Source of the DNA: an uncultured Oscillospiraceae bacterium
GTDB lineage: Bacteria > Bacillota > Clostridia > Oscillospirales > Ruminococcaceae
NCBI GenBank assembly: GCA_910577565.1
Contig: CAJTNJ010000007.1
Location: 1 to 64,000 of the forward strand
Reading direction: 5' to 3'
Length of the DNA stretch: 64,000 bases
Position 1 is the stretch's first letter; the number at the start of each line of letters is the position of its first letter. The notes below the pieces were generated by a model. That model saw only the letters and a program-made list of their open reading frames with translations, was not told the DNA's origin and made no database searches. The translations under genes and the position numbers were made by a program. Positions 43,357 through 52,891 of this stretch are shown piece after piece.

Positions 43357-44331
43357 TGAATAAGCAAATAACAATATCGTATTTCTATGATAAATTAGCA
43401 CAAACTAAAACAAGTAAAAAAGCCTTTTTAAAGCAAATGGAACAAATTAATACTGTGGAGACGAGTGGATAGGGATAATCAAGCCGTGATTATTATAAAG
43501 GAGCGTGCAGCAACAAGCCACGACCTTGAACTGATGATTCGTATTTACATCTTGCAAAACCTTTATGATTTGTCAGACATGAGGGTGATGATAGAGGTGA
43601 TTGACAGTCGTGCCTTTTCGGAATTCTGCGGAGTAGACTCATAAAACCAAGTTCCGGATGGCGGCGATATAGGAAGATTTCGCAACATAATAGTGAAAAA
43701 TTGCATACAAAAAAGCTGTTTTCAAAGGTAGTAGAAATAATGCTCCAAAAAGGTTTGATTTTGAAGAGGGGCACAATTGTAGATTCAACGATTATCGCAG
43801 TCTTTTCATCTACCAAAATAAGGAAAAAAACGCGACCCAAAAGCGCATTCTGTAAAGAAGGGCAACACATGGTGCTTCAATTAAAAGCGCATGTCGGAGT
43901 CGACAGAAAAACGGGATTAGTGCATACGGTAAAAACAACAGCAGCGAATGTGCATGACGTAACGGCCATGTCCGATTTGTTGACAGACGAGGAAACTTAT
44001 ATATACGGATATAGCGGTTATCTTGGGGCAGATAAGCGAGAAAATGCGGTTGAAAAAATAAGTTTGAGAAGAAAATTCAATACAAAATAAACAGATAGGC
44101 ATCACAGATGAGGAAGCTGTCAAAAAATGGGCAATATGTGGCGAAAAAACAGAATACTAGAAATCATCAGTACGAGCAAAGGTAGAACAGGTGTTCGTGG
44201 TAGTGAAAAAGTTTTTCAAATGTCGAAAAACGCGATACCGAGGGATAGTGAAACAACGTGAAAAACTAAATATGATATTCGCTTTAGTGAATCTGTATCT
44301 GGCAAGTAAGTACTATCTTCCGGATTGATGA
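43357..44331 (+). pseudogene. Decayed IS5-family transposase
   Basis: The remnant begins MNKQITISYFYDKLAQTKTS and continues through changing frames: LELMIRIYILQNLYDLSDM and VIDSRAFSEFCGVDS (N-terminal), then GRFR, GLILKRGTIVDSTIIAV, QLKAHVGVDRKTGLVHTVK and ANVHDVTAMSDLLTDEE. The DSGYLGA-type motif appears as YSGYLGADKREN. It ends with KKLFKCRKTRYRGI-type residues split over frames and YLASKYYLPD. At least two in-frame stops and several frameshifts show it is dead. A 130-codon piece (43701-44090) is the longest open part. Confidence 0.85.
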
Positions 44332-44435
44332 GTTTAGCCTCTGATGAATGTTCAACTTTATTCGACGGTATTGTACGGTTACATCTTTGAATATGAATAT
44401 TAAATTTGGTCTCAAAGTCTAGTTATACGGTATTG

Positions 44436-44985
44436 CTTTAAATAAAAAAGTAGAAGAACAGAAATCTGAGACAAAAGAAGAAGGCCCTAAAGAAGTAATA
44501 GAAATAGATGGGATCACAGTTATGTAGAGGGGAAGATAGAATATATGTGATAACATTAGTAAGCAGAGAAAAAAGACAAATAGTAAGATATGATATAGCA
44601 TATGACAAAATTAGTGAAATGATACAAAGGCTGTTAGACAAGTCACCAAAGGCAGAGCAATATTATTCTGATGCTTATTCTGCATATTCCGAAGTATTCT
44701 ATTATGGAACTCATATGTCACTAAAAAATAAAAGAGAGACTTACACTGTAGAAGGAGTAAATTCAGACTGAAGGAATTATATAGCACCTCTACATAGGAA
44801 ATCCAAGTGCTTTTTTAGGTCAATAGATACTGCAAAAGCTGTCTTAAAAATATTTGTTTATGCTTTTAATAAATTTGCCCTAGCTAAGTTCTTGCACCCT
44901 TCACTTAAATCTGCTTTTTTTCTTTTTTTCTATAAACTTGTTTAGGACACTCCCCCAACCTACACATACTTGACAAAATTGGGAG
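44436..44985 (+). mobile_element. Decayed IS1-like element, copy 2
   Basis: The middle and C-terminal part of an IS1-family transposase: DRIYVITLVSREKRQIVRYD, QYYSDAYSAYSEVFYYGTHM and RETYTVEGVNSD, then after a stop RNYIAPLHRKSKCFFRSIDT and LKIFVYAFNKF. The N-terminal part is missing, possibly removed by the IS5-like element in front. The right terminal repeat (44944-44980) resembles that of copy 1 and contains TTGACA. Confidence 0.75.
44508..44771 (+). pseudogene. IS1-like transposase fragment, catalytic middle part
   Basis: An 87-codon open piece that ends at a stop inside the conserved TYTVEGVNS region; the protein continues in frame after the stop. It contains the DAYSAYSEVF acidic region corresponding to the second catalytic Asp of IS1 transposases. 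Too short and broken to act. Confidence 0.75.
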
Positions 44986-44998
44986 TTTATGCTATTCT
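44970..44998 (+). promoter_or_regulatory. Promoter of the pgk operon, -35 inside an IS end
   Basis: TTGACA (44970-44975), 17-base spacer, TATTCT (44993-44998). The -35 lies in the right terminal repeat of IS1-like copy 2, the -10 in flanking DNA. Predicted start near 45005, about 70 bases before pgk. No other good promoter is seen for pgk. Confidence 0.65.
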
Positions 44999-45076
44999 AA
45001 CAAGATAAAATCATGTGATAAATAATAACATTTACATTATGCTAAAATTGCAGTTAATACTATTTTAGAAAGGTTT

Positions 45077-46297
45077 ATGGAGCTTATGAAATCTCTAAAT
45101 AAAAAAACAATTGACAACTTAAATTTTAATGGTAAGAGGGTACTTGTACGCTGCGACTTTAATGTGCCGTTAAAAGATGGTGTTATAACCGACGAAAATC
45201 GTATAAATGCCGCTTTACCGACAATAAAAAAACTTATCAATTATGGCGCAAAAGTTATTCTGTGCTCTCATTTGGGGAAACCAAAAGGTGAGCCAAAGCC
45301 AGAGCTTTCTCTTGCACCTGTAGCTAAGAGCCTTTCAGATAAACTTGGAAAACAAGTTGTGTTTGCTGCAGACGACAATGTTGTTGGTGAAAATGCAAAA
45401 GCGGCTGTAAACAAAATGCAAAATGGTGATGTGGTACTTTTGCAAAACACAAGATATCGCAAAGAAGAAACTAAAAATGAACCAAATTTCAGCAAAGAGC
45501 TTGCAAGTCTTGCAGATGTTTTTGTTAATGACGCGTTTGGCTCAGCACACCGCGCTCACTGCTCAACTGTTGGCGTAACAGATTATATTAAGGAAACGGC
45601 AGTTGGATATTTAATTGAAAAAGAACTTAAGTTTTTGGGAGATGCCGTTGAGAATCCAAAAAGACCTTTTGTAACAATTCTCGGAGGCGCAAAGGTAGTT
45701 GATAAACTCGCTGTTATTGAAAACCTTTTAAACAAAGCAGATACACTAATAATTGGTGGCGGTATGGCCTATACTTTTTTAAAGGCTAAAGGATATGGCG
45801 TCGGCACCTCACTTGTTGATGATTCCAAGGTTGATTATTGTAAAGAAATGTTACAAAAAGCCGAAAGTAAAGGTGTAAATTTGCTACTTCCGGTTGATAA
45901 TGTAATGGTCAAAGACTTTCCAAACCCAATTGACGCTGAAGTTAAAACAAAGGTATGTCCTGCAAATAATATGGATCAAGATTGGATGGGTGTTGACATT
46001 GGTCCAAAAACATCAGAACTTTTTGCGGATGCCATAAAATCAGCTAAAACAGTAGTTTGGAACGGCCCTATGGGTGTGTTTGAAAATCCTCAACTTGCAA
46101 AGGGAACTATTGCTGTTGCCAAAGCGCTTGCACAAACAGATGCAGTTACGATAATAGGCGGCGGAGATTCTGCTGCTGCCGTTAACATACTCGGTTTTGG
46201 GGATAAAATGAGTCATATATCTACAGGTGGTGGAGCATCTCTTGAGTTTTTAGAAGGAAAAGAACTGCCTGGAATAGCTTGCATAGCTGATGATTAA
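45077..46297 (+). CDS. pgk: Phosphoglycerate kinase
   Basis: 406 residues. Converts 1,3-bisphosphoglycerate and ADP to 3-phosphoglycerate and ATP. GKRVLVRCDFNVPLKDGVIT is the N-terminal substrate site; GAKVILCSHLGKPKGEP and LLQNTRYRKEE follow; the nucleotide site is VTILGGAKVVDKLAVIENLL and VVWNGPMGVFE with GGGDSAAAV. A second ATG at 45086 is possible. First gene of a pgk-tpiA-gpmI group; the usual gap gene is not next to it. Confidence 0.97.
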   Translation: MELMKSLNKKTIDNLNFNGKRVLVRCDFNVPLKDGVITDENRINAALPTIKKLINYGAKVILCSHLGKPKGEPKPELSLAPVAKSLSDKLGKQVVFAADDNVVGENAKAAVNKMQNGDVVLLQNTRYRKEETKNEPNFSKELASLADVFVNDAFGSAHRAHCSTVGVTDYIKETAVGYLIEKELKFLGDAVENPKRPFVTILGGAKVVDKLAVIENLLNKADTLIIGGGMAYTFLKAKGYGVGTSLVDDSKVDYCKEMLQKAESKGVNLLLPVDNVMVKDFPNPIDAEVKTKVCPANNMDQDWMGVDIGPKTSELFADAIKSAKTVVWNGPMGVFENPQLAKGTIAVAKALAQTDAVTIIGGGDSAAAVNILGFGDKMSHISTGGGASLEFLEGKELPGIACIADD

Positions 46298-46359
46298 TTT
46301 ATTAAAATATTTATATTTCGTTTATTAATGTTAATAATGTTGTTAAGGAGCTGTATTTA

Positions 46360-47130
46360 ATGAACAAATCAACTCGCCATGCAGTGATTGCTGGTAATTG
46401 GAAAATGAATAATGATCGCGCAGCATCAAAGACACTAATTGATGAATTAAAACCACTTGTAGCTAATGCAAATTGTGATGTGGTAATTTGTGTACCATTT
46501 ACTGATCTTGAAATTTCACTGAACGAGACAAAAGGAACTAACATAAAAGTAGGAGCTCAAAACTGTCACTATGAAAAATCTGGGGCATTTACTGGTGAAG
46601 TTTCAGCTGACATGTTAAAGGAATTAGGTGTTTCGTATGTGGTTTTGGGTCACAGCGAGAGAAGACAATATTTTGGCGAAACTGATGCTACTGTTAACTT
46701 GCGCGTTAAAGCAGCAATTGAGGCTGGACTTAATGCAATTGTTTGTGTTGGTGAGACGTTAAAAGATCGTGAAAATGGCATCACATCAGAGCTTGTTATT
46801 ATGCAAACAAAAATTGCTCTAAAAGATCTTACAAAACAGCAAATGAAAAATATAATAATTGCATATGAACCGGTTTGGGCAATCGGCACTGGCAAAACTG
46901 CAACAGCTGATCAAGCAGTTGAAGTTTGCAAAATCATACGAAATACTGTAAGCGAGATGTTTGGCGATGATGTCTCAAACGCGCTTACTATTCAATATGG
47001 CGGTTCTATGAATCCTAAAAACTGTGAAGAGTTGCTTAGCAAAGAGGATATCGATGGCGGATTAATCGGTGGTGCATCGCTAAAAGCATCGGATTTTGCA
47101 GAAATTGTGGATGCCGCTAGCAATGGTTGA
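46360..47130 (+). CDS. tpiA: Triosephosphate isomerase
   Basis: 256 residues. Interconverts dihydroxyacetone phosphate and glyceraldehyde 3-phosphate. IAGNWKMNNDRAASK holds Asn and Lys, VVLGHSERRQYFGETDATVN the catalytic His, IIAYEPVWAIGTGKTATADQ the catalytic Glu with loop 6, and GGLIGGASLKASDF the phosphate site. ATG with AAGGAG, 62 bases after pgk. Confidence 0.97.
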   Translation: MNKSTRHAVIAGNWKMNNDRAASKTLIDELKPLVANANCDVVICVPFTDLEISLNETKGTNIKVGAQNCHYEKSGAFTGEVSADMLKELGVSYVVLGHSERRQYFGETDATVNLRVKAAIEAGLNAIVCVGETLKDRENGITSELVIMQTKIALKDLTKQQMKNIIIAYEPVWAIGTGKTATADQAVEVCKIIRNTVSEMFGDDVSNALTIQYGGSMNPKNCEELLSKEDIDGGLIGGASLKASDFAEIVDAASNG

Positions 47131-47171
47131 TAAATTTTTTCGTGTGATTTAATAGAAAAGGAAGGATCAAT

Positions 47172-48692
47172 ATGGCTAAAAAGCCACTTGCATTAATTAT
47201 TTTAGATGGATTTGGCCACAACAAAGATCATTATGGCAATGCTATATATGCCGCTAAAACTCCCATCATTGACAATATGTTAGAAAATTGTCCTACGGTG
47301 GATATAGGTGCTTCTGGAATGGATGTGGGTCTACCAAATGGACAGATGGGCAACTCTGAGGTTGGTCACACAAATATGGGTGCCGGCAGGATTGTTTATC
47401 AAGATCTTACAAGAATAACTAAGACTATAAAAGAAGGCGATTTTTTTAAAAATGACATCTTAGTCGATGCAATGCAAAATTGCAAAGATAACGGCACTGC
47501 GCTTCATATTATGGGATTGTTGTCTGATGGCGGTGTCCATAGTCATATCGAACACCTTTATGGCCTTTTGGAAATGGCAAAAAACAATGGCCTTAAAAAA
47601 GTATATATACATGCATTTTTGGATGGACGAGATGTACCTCCTACTTCCGGCATTGACTATGTTAAAGACTGTGAAAAAAAGTTAAATGAGATAGGTTTAG
47701 GCAAAATCGCAACTATTTGTGGGCGCTATTATGCCATGGACCGCGATAATCGTTGGGACAGAGTTGAAAAAGCCTACAAAGCTATGGTCAATCAAGATGG
47801 CGAAAATGCTAAAAGTCCTATTTTAGCTGTAAAAGATTCATATGAAAATGGTGTAACAGATGAGTTTATAATTCCAACCGTTTGTGAGGATAGCGCAAAA
47901 ATTCAAAATGGCGACAGCGTAATATTTTTCAATTTTAGACCGGACAGAGCAAGAGAGATTACAAGGTCAATTGTTGATCCAAATTTTGATGGATTCAAAA
48001 GAGATAAGGGCTTTTTAAACGTTTATTTTGTTTGCATGACCCAGTATGATGAGACAATGCCAAATGTTAAAGTGGCATTTAAAGTGCAGTCTTTAAAGAA
48101 CACGTTGGGTGAATATTTGGCAAATAACGGTTTTACGCAACTTCGCATAGCTGAAACCGAAAAATATGCTCATGTTACTTTCTTTTTTAATGGCGGCAAA
48201 GAAGAAAAATTCAAAAATGAAGACAGGGTGCTTATTAAGTCTCCAAATGTTGCAACTTATGACTTGCAGCCGGAAATGAGTGCATATTTGGTAACCGACA
48301 AAGTTGTTGAAATGATAAATTTAGGTAAATATGATATAATAATATTAAATTATGCTAATTGTGACATGGTGGGACATACCGGTGTGTTCGATGCTGCGGT
48401 AAAGGCCGTTGAAGCAGTTGATGATTGCCTTGGAAAAACACTTGCTGCAATAAAATCAGCAGGCGGTGTTGCGCTGGTTACAGCAGATCATGGCAATGCA
48501 GATCAAATGTATGATAAAGACGGCTCTCCTTTTACGGCCCACACTACAAATCCCGTTACTTTTTCCGTTGTGGGGTATGATTGTAAATTAAGAGAAGGCG
48601 GAAAGCTTGCAGACATAGCTCCTACCATGCTTGAAATTTTGAATCTTCCAAAACCGGCGGAGATGACTGGCGAGTCGCTTATTAAACATTAA
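47172..48692 (+). CDS. gpmI: 2,3-bisphosphoglycerate-independent phosphoglycerate mutase
   Basis: 506 residues; converts 3- to 2-phosphoglycerate with two Mn ions. LIILDGFGHNKDHYGNAI has the first metal Asp, QMGNSEVGHTNMGAGRI the catalytic Ser; HAFLDGRDVPPTSGIDYV, DRDNRWDRVEKAYKAM and the C-terminal ligands in NYANCDMVGHTGV and VTADHGNADQM are complete. ATG with AAGGAAGGAT. Confidence 0.97.
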   Translation: MAKKPLALIILDGFGHNKDHYGNAIYAAKTPIIDNMLENCPTVDIGASGMDVGLPNGQMGNSEVGHTNMGAGRIVYQDLTRITKTIKEGDFFKNDILVDAMQNCKDNGTALHIMGLLSDGGVHSHIEHLYGLLEMAKNNGLKKVYIHAFLDGRDVPPTSGIDYVKDCEKKLNEIGLGKIATICGRYYAMDRDNRWDRVEKAYKAMVNQDGENAKSPILAVKDSYENGVTDEFIIPTVCEDSAKIQNGDSVIFFNFRPDRAREITRSIVDPNFDGFKRDKGFLNVYFVCMTQYDETMPNVKVAFKVQSLKNTLGEYLANNGFTQLRIAETEKYAHVTFFFNGGKEEKFKNEDRVLIKSPNVATYDLQPEMSAYLVTDKVVEMINLGKYDIIILNYANCDMVGHTGVFDAAVKAVEAVDDCLGKTLAAIKSAGGVALVTADHGNADQMYDKDGSPFTAHTTNPVTFSVVGYDCKLREGGKLADIAPTMLEILNLPKPAEMTGESLIKH

Positions 48693-48722
48693 TTTTTTGT
48701 ATAAATTAGGAGGAAGTATATA

Positions 48723-49055
48723 ATGTATTGTCATAATTGTGGAACAAAAACCGATGGCAACTTTTGTCCTAACTGTGGAACAGCTATAAAAACCGATTAT
48801 TCTCAAAATGATGGCAACTTAAACGACATATCTTACGAAGCTTATAATGAAAAAAGTAACAGAGATTGGCTTATTACTTTGCTTTTTTGCATATTCCTCG
48901 GCTTTTTGGGGATACACAGGTTCTATGCAGGCAAAATCGGAACGGGAGTTCTTTATTTGCTTACCGGTGGTTTGTTTGGAATAGGTATTATCGTCGATTT
49001 GATAATAATAGCATGTGGGAGCTTTCATGACATTGACGGCAGAATAATTAGATAA
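48723..49055 (+). CDS. Zinc-ribbon TM2-domain membrane protein
   Basis: 110 residues. An N-terminal zinc ribbon (CHNCGTKTDGNFCPNCG) is followed by a polar linker and the TM2 domain, two membrane helices with LGFLGIHRFYAGKIGTGVLY and GIGIIVDLIIIACGSFHDID. TM2 proteins are small inner-membrane proteins of unknown general role. AGGAGG site. It lies between the glycolysis genes and comEC on the same strand. Confidence 0.9.
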   Translation: MYCHNCGTKTDGNFCPNCGTAIKTDYSQNDGNLNDISYEAYNEKSNRDWLITLLFCIFLGFLGIHRFYAGKIGTGVLYLLTGGLFGIGIIVDLIIIACGSFHDIDGRIIR

Positions 49056-49086
49056 GTTTTGTAAATTACTTGAAGGAAGAATCAAA

Positions 49087-51255
49087 ATGAGCTATGTGGC
49101 AAAAGGCTGTGCTGCGTTTGCAATTGGTTTATTCATAACTGCACTTTGTGGATATAGTTTTTTCTATATCCCTGTTGTTGTTTTTGGCGTGTTTGGATTG
49201 TTGTTTTTGGTCTTTAGCCGCTATATATCAATAAAGAGGCTTTGGCTTTATTTTTTAATTGCTATGGTTGGATCCTGCTGCTTTGGAATTCATGCCATAT
49301 TTGTTTATAAGCCAGCTATTGAATATGCAGAAACTTCTCAGGAAATTCAAGGCATATTAAAAGAAAAAGTTGAATATGAAAACAACAATAAATGTTATAT
49401 AATTGCTGCATCAAAAATAGGTGAACAAAATTTCTTGATGCCATTTAATATAAAACTTTATGCGAATGAACATATAGATGTTGACTATGGCGATGAAATA
49501 ATTGCAAATGCTTTGCTTTTAAGATCAACTGATGAAAATGAGTTTTACATATTAAACAGCAATCTTTCAAAGGCCAACTACCTTCAGTGTAAATTAACAG
49601 ATGATGTGAAAGTGGTTAAAAGGTTTTCTTTAACAGGAAAATTTTTGGATTTTAGAGACTTTTTAATGAATTCGGTTAAGCGGTCAATTAAAAGTCCGCA
49701 AAGTTCAATAATAAACGCTGTTTTATTTGGCAAAAGTGGTGACATTCCGTATGAATTAAGTCGTGCGGCCAGTCGCTGTGGGTTGCTGCACATGTTTGCC
49801 GTATCAGGGCTTCACATCTCAATTTTATCTGCCGCTTTGATGTATCTTTTGAAATTTCTTAGGTGCAACAACAAGATATCTTCAATCATTGTAGGTGGAG
49901 TTTTGCTTTGTTTTGTAGCAATGGCAGGATTTACTCCGTCGGCAATGAGAGCGTGCATTATGGCGCTAATATCGACAATGTCACTTTTGTTAAAAAAGAG
50001 ATTTAGTGGACTGGGAGCTATTTTTGTCGCCGCAGCCGTAATTTTACTTATTTCACCACCTGCTGCGCTTGGGCTGTCGTTTATTCTTTCTTTTGCATCG
50101 TGTTTTGGAATATTGCTTTTTGCTGAGCCCATATTTAATTGGATTAGAGATAAATTTAGCTTATATAGACCATATCAAACTGCAGCTCTTGAAATATTCT
50201 CGGTTTCTTTAGCCGCCGTTTTAGCATCATTCCCCGTTTTGCTGGTTGCTTTTAGGAAACTATCTATCTTATCTCCTTTTGTGAATATTTTAATTATGCC
50301 GTTTATTCCGATATTGTTTATATCCGGCTTGCTAACAGCTGTGATTGGTATTTTTTCTTTGGACGTTGCGAATGTTATCGGTTATTTTTGTGAAGGGCTT
50401 TGCGGAGTTATATTTAGCTGCGTTGAGTTCATTTCGAAAATACCGTTTTGCTGTTTACCGGCTAACTATGGTTTTGTGCCTCTTGTTTTGATATGCTGTG
50501 CGATTTTTATAGCTATTGCTTTTTTTTATAATAAGAATTTTGCAAGAGTTAAATTAACCGCACTTTTTTGTGCAATCATAATCATTGTTCCGACAATTAG
50601 TAATATTGTTATGACAAAAAACGCTTGTACTTTAACTGTCATAGGAAACGGTTATGGATCCAGCGTTGTCATAAATGCCGATGGGAAGACGATAGTTATC
50701 AATTGTGGCGGTGGATATAATTCAGGCAAAAATGTTTGTGAATTTCTAGACAGCAGGGGAATTCAAAAGATAGATGCTTTAATATTTACCGAAACTAATA
50801 ACCAACATATGCAAGGCGCCGATAATTTGATTAAAGCAATGCCGATATCATGCACGGTTATTCCACAAGAAGCAAGATATACAAATATTCATCAGTTGGC
50901 AACCAAGCAGGGCTCTAAAATAGTATGGGCAAAGGATGCTAAAGTTGAGTTTTATCCAATAACAATAGATATAAGCACAAAAACTAAGTCTACTGCCTTT
51001 TTATTAGTTGTCGGAGGATTGTGCTTTGGTTTTTCGAATAATGTAAGTTCTTTAATGGCTGCAGGGAATAAACAATATATCAATGTTGCGCTTATAGACA
51101 ATAATTTTTCGGGGTGGTATGGTGACTTTGAAACGGGATATAACATAATACTGAAAAATCAAGATGATGTTCCAAAAGACTCTTATGTCGCGGCTTCTGA
51201 CAAATCGGTTGAATTTGTTATTAATGGCGGAATGCTAAAAGCGGGGTGGTTATAA
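49087..51255 (+). CDS. comEC: ComEC/Rec2-type DNA channel protein with degenerate lactamase domain
   Basis: 722 residues. The N-terminus has membrane helices and a DUF4131 region (about 60-170). The competence domain (about 200-480) carries LLHMFAVSGLHISILSAALM, typical of ComEC, with about ten helices. The C-terminal metallo-beta-lactamase-like part (about 510-720) keeps the fold start VVINCGGGYNSGKNV, but the HxHxDH metal motif is replaced by TETNNQHMQGAD (about 568-579). The channel role in DNA uptake may persist; nuclease activity of that domain is unlikely. Overlaps holA by one base. Confidence 0.9.
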   Translation: MSYVAKGCAAFAIGLFITALCGYSFFYIPVVVFGVFGLLFLVFSRYISIKRLWLYFLIAMVGSCCFGIHAIFVYKPAIEYAETSQEIQGILKEKVEYENNNKCYIIAASKIGEQNFLMPFNIKLYANEHIDVDYGDEIIANALLLRSTDENEFYILNSNLSKANYLQCKLTDDVKVVKRFSLTGKFLDFRDFLMNSVKRSIKSPQSSIINAVLFGKSGDIPYELSRAASRCGLLHMFAVSGLHISILSAALMYLLKFLRCNNKISSIIVGGVLLCFVAMAGFTPSAMRACIMALISTMSLLLKKRFSGLGAIFVAAAVILLISPPAALGLSFILSFASCFGILLFAEPIFNWIRDKFSLYRPYQTAALEIFSVSLAAVLASFPVLLVAFRKLSILSPFVNILIMPFIPILFISGLLTAVIGIFSLDVANVIGYFCEGLCGVIFSCVEFISKIPFCCLPANYGFVPLVLICCAIFIAIAFFYNKNFARVKLTALFCAIIIIVPTISNIVMTKNACTLTVIGNGYGSSVVINADGKTIVINCGGGYNSGKNVCEFLDSRGIQKIDALIFTETNNQHMQGADNLIKAMPISCTVIPQEARYTNIHQLATKQGSKIVWAKDAKVEFYPITIDISTKTKSTAFLLVVGGLCFGFSNNVSSLMAAGNKQYINVALIDNNFSGWYGDFETGYNIILKNQDDVPKDSYVAASDKSVEFVINGGMLKAGWL

Positions 51256-52295
51256 TGCCAGCAATTAGCGAACAGAGTCTAATAGCCCAAATAAAGCAGG
51301 GGGATTTTTTACCGTGTTATCTTTTTTATGGCGAAGAGCTGCAGCTTATAAAAAGTCGCACAAACCAAATTATTGCACGCATATTGCCCAAAGACTCTAG
51401 AGGTTTTAACTTAAATAGATTTACCACCGAAAACATATCAATAGATGATGTTTGGGATATAATTTTAACCATTCCTGTTTTGTCTGAAAAAAGGGTTGTT
51501 GTTTTAGATGGACTTGCTGTAGATAAACTAATAAAAGCAGATATTGAAAAGCTTAAGAAATTGGTTGTTTCTATACCCCAAAGTGCCGTCTTGATCATTT
51601 TGGTAACAGACAAAAACATAACACCGAAAAATTGTTCAAAACTAAAACAGTTGATAACAGCCTGCTCCAAAATAGGTGGGGCTTTGGAATTTCCGCTTAG
51701 AACTGCCGGCGATCTTGCAAAAGTGCTTGAACAATATGCAAAAAAGCGTGGAAGCGACATCTCAAAGAATGCGGCTTATTTTTTAATTGAACGGTGTGGC
51801 AGGGAGATAAAAGGTCTGATCGTTCAGCTTGATAAGTTGTGCTCATATGCTTGTGGCAGAGAGATTACCAAAGAGGACATTATCCTTTTAACCAAACCTA
51901 ACATAGAAAAATCAGTTTTTGATATGACAAAGCTTATTTTGCGTGGCAATAAAAAAGAAGCAATAATTGTGCTTAACGATTTGATTGATTCTCAAATTGA
52001 GCCGCTTGCTATACTCGGTGCAATTAACATGTGTTTTATAGACCTTTATCGTGCAAAATGCGCACAAATGGCCGGTGAAGATTATAGAGCTATTACAGAT
52101 TTTTATGACTATAAGGGAAAAGAGTTTAGAATTAAAAATGCATTAAGAGATTCATTTCGTTACTCAATATCAGACTTAAGAAAATGCATCGATGAGCTTT
52201 GTGATGTTGACATAAAATGCAAAACTACAAACCTTGACAAACGGATTTTGATTGAAAAAGCAATTTTTTCAATGATGCAGGGTGAAGCAAGATGA
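51255..52295 (+). CDS. holA: DNA polymerase III delta subunit
   Basis: 346 residues; clamp-loader subunit that opens the sliding clamp. PCYLFYGEELQLIKSRTNQI, FNLNRFTTENISIDDVWDI, LSEKRVVVLDGLAVDKL and the SVFDMTKLILRGNKKEAI segment match HolA. ATG at 51255 (TAATG with the comEC stop); a GTG three codons earlier is less likely. It is commonly downstream of comEC in Firmicutes. Confidence 0.93.
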   Translation: MPAISEQSLIAQIKQGDFLPCYLFYGEELQLIKSRTNQIIARILPKDSRGFNLNRFTTENISIDDVWDIILTIPVLSEKRVVVLDGLAVDKLIKADIEKLKKLVVSIPQSAVLIILVTDKNITPKNCSKLKQLITACSKIGGALEFPLRTAGDLAKVLEQYAKKRGSDISKNAAYFLIERCGREIKGLIVQLDKLCSYACGREITKEDIILLTKPNIEKSVFDMTKLILRGNKKEAIIVLNDLIDSQIEPLAILGAINMCFIDLYRAKCAQMAGEDYRAITDFYDYKGKEFRIKNALRDSFRYSISDLRKCIDELCDVDIKCKTTNLDKRILIEKAIFSMMQGEAR

Positions 52296-52891
52296 TAAGT
52301 TTAAATGAAGCTGTCATAGTTGAAGGAAAATATGATAAAATTAAACTGTCGTCATTTATCGATGCCCTTATTATAACAACCGATGGGTTTAGAATTTTCA
52401 AGAACAAGCAAAAGCGTGCTTGGATAAAAGATCTTGCAAAAACCAGAGGCATAATCATTTTAACTGACAGTGACAGAGCGGGACAGATTATTAGAAGCCA
52501 TATAAAATCTTTTGTGAATGATGGAAAAATATATAACGTCTATATACCGCAAATTTTGGGCAAGGAAAAAAGAAAATTTGAGCCTTCAAAAGAAGGGACA
52601 CTAGGTGTTGAAGGGTTAAAAAATAATATACTTATAGATGCTTTTAAAAAAGCTGGTATTTTTTCCGAAAATAAAAAATCTGCGGGTATTACAAATATTG
52701 ATTTAGTGGAAGTTGGGCTCATAGGAGCAGATAACAGCGCCAAAAAGCGAAAGCTTCTGCTTAAAAAATTAGGACTGCCTGACTTTCTATCATCAAGGCA
52801 GCTTTTAGATGTTTTAAACACATCATACACAAAAGACGAATTTAAACAAAAAATGGAAACCTTAGGCGAGAGGAGAGAAAAATGGGATTAA
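52292..52891 (+). CDS. rnmV: RNase M5-like toprim protein
   Basis: 199 residues. RNase M5 matures 5S rRNA in Gram-positive bacteria. The toprim motifs are AVIVEGKYDKIKL with the catalytic Glu and RGIIILTDSDRAGQIIR with the DxD pair; the C-terminal half (DLVEVGLIGADNSAKKRKLL then LLKKLGLPDFLSSRQLLDVL) matches the DUF4093 region of RNase M5. It overlaps holA by four bases and the MBOAT gene by 10. Usual length is about 185. Confidence 0.85.
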   Translation: MISLNEAVIVEGKYDKIKLSSFIDALIITTDGFRIFKNKQKRAWIKDLAKTRGIIILTDSDRAGQIIRSHIKSFVNDGKIYNVYIPQILGKEKRKFEPSKEGTLGVEGLKNNILIDAFKKAGIFSENKKSAGITNIDLVEVGLIGADNSAKKRKLLLKKLGLPDFLSSRQLLDVLNTSYTKDEFKQKMETLGERREKWD

